This document shows positions 15,877 through 23,571 of a DNA stretch of 32,856 nucleotides, one piece after another. Location of the stretch: assembly GCA_024639325.1 (NCBI GenBank), contig JAHEIO010000042.1, positions 1 through 32,856 on the forward strand, given 5' to 3'. Origin of the DNA: Gammaproteobacteria bacterium (GTDB lineage: Bacteria; Pseudomonadota; Gammaproteobacteria; Arenicellales; JAANXG01). The notes below the pieces were generated by a model that saw nothing but the letters and a program-made list of their open reading frames with translations, was not told where the DNA came from and ran no database searches. The position numbers were made by a program, and so were the translations under genes. Position 1 is the stretch's first letter; each line of letters starts with the position of its first letter.

Positions 15877-18800
15877 CTAATCACAACAATTAGTTAGTGA
15901 CGAATCGACGGCAGTCGAACTTCCAAATGTATATATATAACCTGCGCTTATTCCAAAGCCATATCCTAGCGTAGGGCCAACTGCATGAGCTCGACCTAGT
16001 ACCGTGATCTGAAGACCGAGCTTACCTGGTCCGTAACCGACGCCAACATGATATCCGGAATAAATCCCATTGAATACTTGAGGGCTCGGGGTGCTCAGAT
16101 TGTCCTCGAACTTGACACTCGGTGAACCACTTACAGAAGAATCAAAACCTGCTCCTATACCTATAGAAGGACCCACGGCCCAAACCGTAGCGCGACCTTG
16201 TTTCCCGCCTATACATTTCGTGCTCAACTCTAACCTCGTAAACGAGGCACCAACGCCGAAAGCTGCTCCTACTTCAATCTGAGTTCCTGTCCATTCAACA
16301 GTCCCATACGGGTCTATTCGAACTAGCGGGTTTGATGACACGTACGAATAGGTATTCACCCCCCCATCCAGCCCAATCGGATCACTCGTGATGTACCGCC
16401 CGGTCTTTGGATGGTAGTATCGATTCCAGTTGTAATGAAGCCCTGACTCCGAGTCATAGTACTGGCCCGGGAACCTCAGATTGAGGATGACTTTCTTGCC
16501 GTCACCGTCCGGATCCTTGTCGGGTCGGATCAAGCCGAACGGTTCACTGTCCCAGCGCCATTTAACGGTCTTGTTTTCGCCCAGGCCCAGCCTGGGAGTG
16601 TTCAAATGGTCGGTGACCAGATAAATTCTCTGTTTTTCCTTCAGCAACCCCGCGTTCGTGCGTTTGACCTTTGCGTATAACACCGGTTGGTCCCCGGCCC
16701 ACACATAGTCTTTGATCGGCTTGCCGCTCGACCCGTCGCTCTCACCAATCAGGTGCCCATTCTTATCGTAGTGATAGACGATACGATTGCCTGCCTTTAC
16801 CTTGTGCAACCTCCGCCCCAGATAGTCGTAGACATAGGCTGCTTTCAATTCACCGTTTTTTGTATAAGCGTCAACTCGACCAGCCTGATTGTAAGCAAAT
16901 GATCTACGGCCCGATCGCGCGCTGGTCTGGTGCCCGGCAAGATCGTGCACCACGGCACGGCTGCCAGCCCTAACCAGCAGATTGCTCCCCGGCATGTAGA
17001 CGTATTCCCGAATTGCGCCATCCTTAACCATCGTCTCGCGGTTGCCGTTCTGATCATAACCATATCTAAAGTCCGGCAGCGGCCCCGATCCAATTTCCAG
17101 ATCGTCGATCAGCCTGTCCAATTGATCGTAACCATACTCCCTGCTGCTGGTATTCTGTATCAGAGACACAAGGTTGCCATTGGGATCGTATCGATGTGAG
17201 CGCTCTTCCAGGACTCCGACACTCTGTTCATTCATTCTGCCCTTCAGGTCATGAGTGCGCGATTCCACGATTCCGTTACCAAATGTCTGGCCAAGGAGAG
17301 CTCCATCGGCGCGCCAGGCTCGCCCGGTAAGCACTTCGGTAATGTCCCCACCGACCGTCGTGCGGACATCCGTTATGCGCCCTGCCCGATCGCGCACGTA
17401 TTCGACAAGTCTGCCGCTCGGGTACCCCATCGATATGATCCGGTCGGCGCGGTCATAGGCATAACGGGTGACGTAGCTAATTCCTTCAATAGTTCGCTTT
17501 TCCATCACCACATTACCCCATACATCATACTCGTAGGATATCTCGCCGGACTGGTCCAGCACCCTGCATATTCGCCCCGTCCCGTTGCCGCAGGTGTCGT
17601 AGCCGATGGTGACATCTTCAGACGCACCCGGGTAATCAACGGCGGTAAGGCGATCCAGAGCGTCATAAGCATATGTGGCGGTGATATCACGCCCGTCTTT
17701 GATGCTGACCACGTTGCCTGCGGCATCATAGGAATAGCGCGTTACGCCCCGATCCGGACTGGACTCTCTTAGCAGGTTACCGAGATCGTCGTACTCATAT
17801 GTCGTCAATGCGCCGTTTGGAGCCGATACGCCGACGAGATGGTTCTGAGTGTCGTATTCGAATTCCGTCGAATTCGATAACGCGTCCAGTGTTTGCGTCA
17901 ACCTTCCCAGCCCATCGTAATGGTGTGTCGTCGGCGGGTTGAGATTCGGATCGGTCTGACTCACTAAATCCCCGGCCGCGTCGTAGACCGTTTGCACGAT
18001 TGACCCGGCCGTATTGGTTTGTGCTACGCGGTCTCTCAGATCAAATGCAGCCTGCGCCCACCGTACCTGCCGACCAAGGGGATCACTAATTTCCTGCCGT
18101 ACCTTGTTGCCTTTAAGATCGTAGGCATATTCGATGGTGTTCCCCAGATCGTCTGTGATCGAACCCAGATTATGTGCGGCGTCGTAGCTATATGTGAATG
18201 TGACGCCATCCGCCATCATAACGGACAAAAGCTGCCCCTCGTTGTCATGAGACATTGCTGTGGTTCTCGTCTCTCCATCAGGAGCAATTCGAGTGACACG
18301 TGTTATCCGGTTACGCAGATCATATTTCCAGGTAGTCACTACACCCAGTGGATCCGTGGATTGCGTCAGCAAACCCCTATCATCGTAAGTATCGAACGTT
18401 GTAGTGTGACCCAGAGCGTTGCTTCGACTCGCCAGCTGGCCGCACTCCGCGCCGCTATCGCAATCATGGTAGGACATCGTCATGGCGTCGTCGACGTCTG
18501 TTCTGGGTCCGTCAATGCCGATGACCCGCCCAACATCATCACGCTCGAATGAGCTGATTCTGGAAAGCACGTTTCCCGCCCTGTCGAACCCCTTTATCGA
18601 GACGGAAGAGATATTCAAATTCTCGTCGTACGTACTCGACACTTCTCTGCTGAACCCCGCTGCAACGCTGGAGGTGACTACCCGGGTTGGCAGGTCGATA
18701 TTGGGCGAAACATACTCATACCGCGTCGTTCTCTCCTGTAAGGTTCCCGCCGCTTCGGTCATCGACACCTTTTGATTATTCGTGTTGTAGGAGTATGTCG

Positions 18801-19104
18801 TGGTCCGGCCCTCCTCGCCCGTTTTCCACACGAGGTTGTTGTTGGCATCGTAATGCCGTGTTTCACCCTTGCCGTCGGTGCGACTGAACCTGGAGGTGAG
18901 TCGATACGCACCCAGGTTTTTCTGGTAGGCGTAGTCCCACCGTTCCCCAACCGGATCGGTAACGATCGTCGTAGTCGATCCGGAAACGCCAATCTGGTTC
19001 GCCGGCGATACAATTGCCCAGGCATTGGCCATCAGAAAAAATGCACCTGCAAGTAAAAGTCTCTTTTCGGTAGACGCCTTATTCTGTTCATGAGCAGATC
19101 CCAT
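15877..19104 (-). CDS. Secreted Rhs/YD-repeat polymorphic toxin
   Basis: A 1075-residue protein. The start at 19104 is chosen over a 41-codon extension because GGAGGT lies 7 bases before it. A Sec-type signal follows (KRLLLAGAFFLMANAWA, likely cut after AWA). The body is a run of YD repeats (for example YDANNN, YAYDALDRL, YDQLDRL) that build the encapsulating beta shell. The Rhs core ends HLNTPRLGLGENKTVKWRW, then YNWNRYYHPKTGRYITSDP, and RIDPYG at about residue 934. The 141-residue tip after it is glycine-rich with alternating small and hydrophobic residues and ends NCCD; I see no nuclease, deaminase or ADP-ribosyltransferase motif. Shorter than classical Rhs proteins, no PAAR domain and no type VI genes nearby. 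Predicted contact- or proximity-dependent toxin. Confidence 0.87.
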   Translation of the reverse strand: MGSAHEQNKASTEKRLLLAGAFFLMANAWAIVSPANQIGVSGSTTTIVTDPVGERWDYAYQKNLGAYRLTSRFSRTDGKGETRHYDANNNLVWKTGEEGRTTTYSYNTNNQKVSMTEAAGTLQERTTRYEYVSPNIDLPTRVVTSSVAAGFSREVSSTYDENLNISSVSIKGFDRAGNVLSRISSFERDDVGRVIGIDGPRTDVDDAMTMSYHDCDSGAECGQLASRSNALGHTTTFDTYDDRGLLTQSTDPLGVVTTWKYDLRNRITRVTRIAPDGETRTTAMSHDNEGQLLSVMMADGVTFTYSYDAAHNLGSITDDLGNTIEYAYDLKGNKVRQEISDPLGRQVRWAQAAFDLRDRVAQTNTAGSIVQTVYDAAGDLVSQTDPNLNPPTTHHYDGLGRLTQTLDALSNSTEFEYDTQNHLVGVSAPNGALTTYEYDDLGNLLRESSPDRGVTRYSYDAAGNVVSIKDGRDITATYAYDALDRLTAVDYPGASEDVTIGYDTCGNGTGRICRVLDQSGEISYEYDVWGNVVMEKRTIEGISYVTRYAYDRADRIISMGYPSGRLVEYVRDRAGRITDVRTTVGGDITEVLTGRAWRADGALLGQTFGNGIVESRTHDLKGRMNEQSVGVLEERSHRYDPNGNLVSLIQNTSSREYGYDQLDRLIDDLEIGSGPLPDFRYGYDQNGNRETMVKDGAIREYVYMPGSNLLVRAGSRAVVHDLAGHQTSARSGRRSFAYNQAGRVDAYTKNGELKAAYVYDYLGRRLHKVKAGNRIVYHYDKNGHLIGESDGSSGKPIKDYVWAGDQPVLYAKVKRTNAGLLKEKQRIYLVTDHLNTPRLGLGENKTVKWRWDSEPFGLIRPDKDPDGDGKKVILNLRFPGQYYDSESGLHYNWNRYYHPKTGRYITSDPIGLDGGVNTYSYVSSNPLVRIDPYGTVEWTGTQIEVGAAFGVGASFTRLELSTKCIGGKQGRATVWAVGPSIGIGAGFDSSVSGSPSVKFEDNLSTPSPQVFNGIYSGYHVGVGYGPGKLGLQITVLGRAHAVGPTLGYGFGISAGYIYTFGSSTAVDSSLTNCCD

Positions 19105-19545
19105 TCTCGATACCTCCGTGTACCGGGTGTTTACGGCGGGGGCTAGCCGGAACCGGCGCCCTGCCCTCCGCCGCCCTAATCTATCGACTTGGTTAGCGTA
19201 GCATCGGTCCCAGCTCGTTTTCCTCACCCATTTAGGTGAAATTTCCAGTCTTCATACTTGAATGAGACGAGTGAACACTGTGTAAAATCTCCGGATGTTG
19301 ACGACAATCCGGTCAGGCGGGCGTCCTTTAGTGATATGATTTGATCCCGGTACTTGTGTCGAATAGCGACTCGTCTATAACTATAAATTGAGGCTAACAG
19401 ACACAAAGATGCCAAATAGACCACGGCTGCAGGTGCAATTCGGGTATTCACTTGAATCTGCGTGGGGGGTAACCATGAAAGACGGCTGTCACCAATACGA
19501 AAAAACGCTCGGACGGTCGGAGCCGCAGCCTGACTGGAGCCTCCG
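19105..19545. other. Divergent intergenic region upstream of the Rhs gene
   Basis: About 440 bases between the Rhs start and the PilZ-like gene. A minus-strand frame (19224-19559, 111 codons) contains one hydrophobic stretch but starts inside the neighbouring gene and has no ribosome binding site, so I do not call it. The minus-strand GGAGGT of the Rhs gene lies near 19112-19117. No repeat or structured RNA was recognised. Confidence 0.5.
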
Positions 19546-21144
19546 ATGGATCTAGTCAAACCTGCGCCGGAAACGACGCATCTCGAGCGGAATTACCTAC
19601 CCGGAAAACGGGTGAAAATCAGGGATCTTCGAAAGCTTGTGCTTTCTCATTCGGTAAAACCCGGTAAATGCGTGCGGGCGATATCGGTAGCGGCAACTCA
19701 ATTGGCGTTCGACGATCTGGATACCGTTTCCAAATTAAAACGCCTCGCCAATTATCGAGTCATCGTGCAGGTTCTCAAACCACATCTGAACGACCAGATG
19801 GCCGGCCCGCTGATTCCTCGGGGTACCACGGACACCGCCTTGTATGGCGAATGCGACCGGATGTATTCGAACCTCGCCGACGCCGCCGATCGGGTTCTGC
19901 TGTCGGCCACGGATGATGACCCTTTATCACATAAACAAAAACACCAGGCCGCCCAATCGGGCTACTGGGCGATAGAGTTTCTTGCCGAACGGCTTAGATG
20001 CGCCTACAGTTGCTACGCCCGGGTACCCCTCGGAGTCTGGTCGGATATTCACCGAATTTACCAGTACGCCACCTCAAGAAATCTCGAACACAAAATAGTA
20101 GAAATTGGGAAAGGCTTGGAAACAAGCGATATTGAACATCTCTACAAGCGCGTGGTGGTTTTTGGATTGAGCGACCCCTATCAGCTGCCGTTTCGGAGCG
20201 TACACAGCGTGTTCGACAGCCTGGACGAATGGGCATCCAAGGTACGGCTCGAACACGAACCGATTAGAAACAGTTGCCTGTTCGAAATCAACCTCGATAC
20301 GGATTTCCCGGCAATGCCGGTATTGAACCGCCGGAGGTCTGCGGACGATAAATCCGTCATATACGTCGACACCTCCCGATTGGTGGGGTTTCTAAACAAA
20401 AACCTAATCGAAATCAACGACGCAACAAAATCCCCCAACGCAAGCCAGCGAAAGATCAACGAGGAACTCGAGCACGCGGACATCGTGAAGAAACTCATTG
20501 TCAAACTCGGCATACAACCCTATCGAAGAGCCGATCGAACACAAGAGGAAAGAAAATGCCAGGCCGCCGTCGGCCTTCATTCGGTCGTACGCGTCATTCA
20601 AAAGTCCGGCGAACGGGACTCAATGGAACCCAACAATTTCAATGTGAAAACAATTGATCTGATTGATGAAAGCGAATTCGGAGCACGAATACGAATAAGC
20701 AACGGCAGTCAAAAGGAAACACCCATAGGAGAACTGATTGCGATCAGAAAAGGTAACGACACCTGGTCTATCGGTCTGATTCGATGGGTGCAGATCGATA
20801 AAGACAAGCAAATTCAAGCCGGTGTATACAAATTCATAGACAATTACGTACCGGTGTTCGTGAAGCAGCTGTCATCTCTGGACGAGAAACCAATATCCCC
20901 GCCGTCGATTCCCGGGATTTGGACCATCAGGGAAAAGAAAGATCAACGACTGGCGTCTTTGATAGTCGCCGCGGGGACTTATAAACCGAAACAAACCGTT
21001 ATCGTCAGTAAGGGAAAGGTTGAACACGCTCTGGAAATGCAAGAGGTGATCCTTTCCAGCCGTCATTTCATTTGGTTCAACGTCAGCCTGTCCGGATCAA
21101 ACCCTAAATTAACCCTCGAATTGCTGCACCCGATTTATATATAG
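19546..21144 (+). CDS. Conserved hypothetical protein with a C-terminal PilZ-like region
   Basis: A 532-residue soluble protein. The N-terminal 330 residues are mainly helical (LKRLANYRVIVQVLKPHL and later segments). Around residues 375-450 the pattern ARIRISNGSQKETPIGEL, then WSIGLIRWVQIDKDKQIQAG, resembles the beta-barrel of a PilZ-like protein family of beta- and gammaproteobacteria, but the RxxxR and D/NxSxxG residues that bind cyclic di-GMP are not evident. GGAG lies 7 bases upstream of the ATG. Role unknown; regulatory or structural protein rather than an enzyme. It is transcribed away from the Rhs gene and followed directly by a palindromic repeat element. Confidence 0.6.
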   Translation: MDLVKPAPETTHLERNYLPGKRVKIRDLRKLVLSHSVKPGKCVRAISVAATQLAFDDLDTVSKLKRLANYRVIVQVLKPHLNDQMAGPLIPRGTTDTALYGECDRMYSNLADAADRVLLSATDDDPLSHKQKHQAAQSGYWAIEFLAERLRCAYSCYARVPLGVWSDIHRIYQYATSRNLEHKIVEIGKGLETSDIEHLYKRVVVFGLSDPYQLPFRSVHSVFDSLDEWASKVRLEHEPIRNSCLFEINLDTDFPAMPVLNRRRSADDKSVIYVDTSRLVGFLNKNLIEINDATKSPNASQRKINEELEHADIVKKLIVKLGIQPYRRADRTQEERKCQAAVGLHSVVRVIQKSGERDSMEPNNFNVKTIDLIDESEFGARIRISNGSQKETPIGELIAIRKGNDTWSIGLIRWVQIDKDKQIQAGVYKFIDNYVPVFVKQLSSLDEKPISPPSIPGIWTIREKKDQRLASLIVAAGTYKPKQTVIVSKGKVEHALEMQEVILSSRHFIWFNVSLSGSNPKLTLELLHPIYI

Positions 21145-21247
21145 TGAATCATTTGGGGAATCCCTGATTAATCGCGGCGAGGGCGCCGCTCCTACAGTAG
21201 GAGGCGCGCCTGGCGCCGATTTTCAGGGATTGGAATCATATGATCAC
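21144..21247. repeat. Composite palindromic element with GC-rich core
   Basis: An outer imperfect inverted repeat (21144-21166, containing GGGGAATCCCTGA; 21223-21247, starting TCAGGGATTGGAATCAT) flanks two GC-rich units (21171-21195 and 21197-21220) that recur near 101-203. The core is itself nearly palindromic around CCTACAGTAGG. The element begins on the last base of the PilZ-like gene stop. This could be a REP- or MITE-like unit, or a strong transcript-end hairpin protecting the mRNA. Confidence 0.65.
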
Positions 21248-21311
21248 CGATAATTCAGAGATTCCTTAGAGTTTACGGTTTCTGCAATTGGGGAATAGTG
21301 CAAAATGTGCT

Positions 21312-21773
21312 TCAAATCAGCAGCGCATAGCCGAAAAATTCTTCGTCCTTTTTATACCCCAGCGACTCGTACAGGTGCTGAGCATGCTTGTTGGTGTGGT
21401 GTGTTTCCAGCTGGATCCGGCTCGCCCCCGCCGCCCGGGCATGTTCCTCCGCACGTTTCATGAGGGCCCTACCGATTCCGCGGTTTCGGGCTTCGGTGCG
21501 AACGAACAGGTCATACAACACGAAAATTCTTGCGGCCGCGACTGAACAATACGTTGGATAGAGTTGAGTAAATCCCAGCGCAGACCCGTTGTCGGGATCG
21601 ACGGCCAGGAGAACGATTGATTCCGAGCGCGTAATTCGTTTGTAGATGAAATTCCGACACTTCTTCAGGTCCGGTTCCTGGTCATAGAATTGCCGGTACA
21701 GGTCGAACATCTCCGCTACCGCGTCTACATCATCAGCGGTAGCATGTATAATTTTCACATCTGAATAGTTCAT
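21312..21773 (-). CDS. GNAT family N-acetyltransferase
   Basis: A 153-residue acetyltransferase with an intact acetyl-CoA loop: RNRGIGRALM matches the Q/RxxGxG/A motif after the LYDLFV strand, and ARAAGASRIQLETHHTNKHA with LYESLGY is the usual C-terminal half. The substrate is unknown. The ATG overlaps the TGA of the cyclase upstream (ATGA), so the two are translated together. A pairing of acetyltransferase and nucleotide cyclase recalls cAMP-linked lysine acetylation systems, although here the domains are separate proteins and no cyclic-nucleotide-binding domain is seen in this protein. Confidence 0.9.
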   Translation of the reverse strand: MNYSDVKIIHATADDVDAVAEMFDLYRQFYDQEPDLKKCRNFIYKRITRSESIVLLAVDPDNGSALGFTQLYPTYCSVAAARIFVLYDLFVRTEARNRGIGRALMKRAEEHARAAGASRIQLETHHTNKHAQHLYESLGYKKDEEFFGYALLI

Positions 21774-23008
21774 GGCGAGTGCCCTGCTGCCAGCGGAGGG
21801 GCGTACACGGGGACCGGGCTATCCACGCCGCGGAGTTCATACTCACCCACCCTGACCCACGTATCTTCCATGTTATCCGCAAAAGCCTTGCTGACGAGGA
21901 TGCGCATTCCTACCGTCTTGGTCAACGACTCAAGCCTGGCAACTTGGTTAGCCGCGGGACCCACCACGGAAAACTCCACGCGCTCGGGCACCCCGATGTT
22001 TCCGAACAGTACTTCCCCGACATGCAGGCCCAGTCCGAAATCCAACGAGGGTTCACCACGCGAACCGCGCTCCTTGTTTACACAAGCCATGTTCGCCTCG
22101 GCCGCCCGAGCCGCCTCGATCGCGAATCGACACGATTCCTTGGCGTCGCGTTCGCTTCGAATTGGAAAGATCGCGAGTACGGCGTCGCCGATGAAACGCA
22201 GCACCTCGCCGTTGTGCTTCAGCACGGCTCCAGCCGTGGACTCGAAATACTCGTTGAGTGCACGCAGAAAAGCCTCGCCCGTCATCGAGTCGGCAAGCTG
22301 CGTGGAGTGGCGCATGTCGCTGTACCAGATCACGGCACGAATGGTTTCCCCGTCACCGCGCCTGATCTGCCCGTTCATTACCCGCCTGCCCGCACCGGGC
22401 CCGAGGTAGGCGGCAAGGATGTTTTCTGTGAGCTTCTTCTGAATGTTGATCTTGAACGCCACGGCGACCCTCTGCTCTATCCGCTGCAGTGACCGGATGT
22501 CGTCGTTGGTGAAACCGTTTTTACGATCCGTACACCAGGAACCTATGATCCCGCCCCCGACCTCCCGTTTAGCGGATCCATCAAAACTGACCTTGAAGGC
22601 CAGGTAGTCGGTATATTCCCGACCCGCCAGCTCTCCGAGAAGCTCGAAATCGAGTATGGCGGACTCTCCGATCAACCGCCGTCGCAGATGCGGTATATCG
22701 TTCTCGACCATGTGGAACATCGGACTCTTTAGCCAGGCGTCCTGATCATGGCCATGCACATAGCTCTGCAGTTCCAGGCCCCGATCCCGTTCCCAGTGAA
22801 GGGCCTGCGCCTGATACAGGGGGTGCAAAACTCGAAAAGTGACGTGGCAGCGCGCAACAGGGATTCCCGCGGCATACAGCCGCTTGCACGTCCCCTCGAA
22901 TATTTCCTCTAGAGGTGCGTCACCGAGAGACTGATCGACCAGCCAATCGGCGAGCGTATCGATCAACGGGTTGCCGCGATCATAATCGTCACGCCGAAAA
23001 GTTGCCAT
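21770..23008 (-). CDS. Class III adenylate/guanylate cyclase
   Basis: A 412-residue protein with a C-terminal class III cyclase domain (about 222-400). The metal aspartates are in WYSDMRHST (Asp231) and RFIGDAVLAIF (Asp275), the loop LHVGEVLFGNIG is intact, and ANQVARLESLTK carries the transition-state Asn354 and Arg358. A lysine before the first aspartate is not obvious, so ATP versus GTP cannot be decided. Residues 1-190 are a soluble sensor-like region, without a membrane segment, of the type seen in many proteobacterial cyclases (PVARCHVTFRVLHPLYQAQ). It sits upstream of and overlaps the acetyltransferase. Confidence 0.9.
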   Translation of the reverse strand: MATFRRDDYDRGNPLIDTLADWLVDQSLGDAPLEEIFEGTCKRLYAAGIPVARCHVTFRVLHPLYQAQALHWERDRGLELQSYVHGHDQDAWLKSPMFHMVENDIPHLRRRLIGESAILDFELLGELAGREYTDYLAFKVSFDGSAKREVGGGIIGSWCTDRKNGFTNDDIRSLQRIEQRVAVAFKINIQKKLTENILAAYLGPGAGRRVMNGQIRRGDGETIRAVIWYSDMRHSTQLADSMTGEAFLRALNEYFESTAGAVLKHNGEVLRFIGDAVLAIFPIRSERDAKESCRFAIEAARAAEANMACVNKERGSRGEPSLDFGLGLHVGEVLFGNIGVPERVEFSVVGPAANQVARLESLTKTVGMRILVSKAFADNMEDTWVRVGEYELRGVDSPVPVYAPPLAAGHSP

Positions 23009-23072
23009 GGGGTGGATACCCTCACCAAATACCGGTTTTCCCGGTTAAGTCTGAAAGCCCACCGCGCGTGAC

Positions 23073-23342
23073 TCAGTATCTGCGTCTGTTCCTGCTTTTT
23101 TCCCTGGGCTGGGCCTGGTTGAGTTTTATTTTCCGGCCTTTGAAATTTGAATCATTCAGGCCCTTGATGGCGGCGTCGGCCTCGCTGTTGTCGTTCATTT
23201 CAACGAATCCGAATCCTTTCGACTGGCCCGTGTGTCTGTCTTTGATAAGTTGCACGCTGTCCGCTGTTCCAAATGGCGACAATAATTCCACGATTTCTTC
23301 TTCGGTTGTGCTGTAACTCAGGTTTCCGATATAAAGTTTCAT
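23073..23342 (-). CDS. RNA-binding protein with a single RRM
   Basis: An 89-residue RNA recognition motif protein: RNP2 LYIGNL (3-8), RNP1 KGFGFVEM (42-49) with both aromatic residues that stack on RNA, and a short basic tail (REKSRNRRRY). The family occurs in cyanobacteria and many proteobacteria; some members are cold-responsive. Length and order are standard. A GAG lies upstream but no strong ribosome binding site. Likely a monocistronic RNA chaperone. Confidence 0.94.
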   Translation of the reverse strand: MKLYIGNLSYSTTEEEIVELLSPFGTADSVQLIKDRHTGQSKGFGFVEMNDNSEADAAIKGLNDSNFKGRKIKLNQAQPREKSRNRRRY

Positions 23343-23571
23343 TCAGTGTATCTCGGCTTTGTATTTAACATCCCTCACCATTCGGTCAGCCCTTTACTTG
23401 CAGCCAGGCAACGATCCGGTACGATGGCGTCCGTTGCAGCCGCCGGTATGTCTTCGTTGAACTGAGCAACATGTCCAGGCAAGAGAACTAGATTGAGTAT
23501 GCGAGTTTTCTACTTACGCAGATATCAAGTTTATCAGACATCCTGCTGAAAGAGCAGGTATTTGATGGGGT

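Noticed and set aside
16400-19000. Possible tandem DNA repeats in the Rhs gene
   Set aside because: The repetition is at protein level (YD motifs) and the DNA copies are diverged; no separate repeat array.
19105-19227. N-terminal extension of the Rhs protein by 41 codons
   Set aside because: It is Arg-rich and would bury the signal sequence, while GGAGGT lies at ideal distance from the ATG at 19104.
19224-19559. 111-codon minus-strand frame with one hydrophobic stretch
   Set aside because: It starts within the adjacent gene, has no ribosome binding site and no family resemblance; it may be real but cannot be supported.
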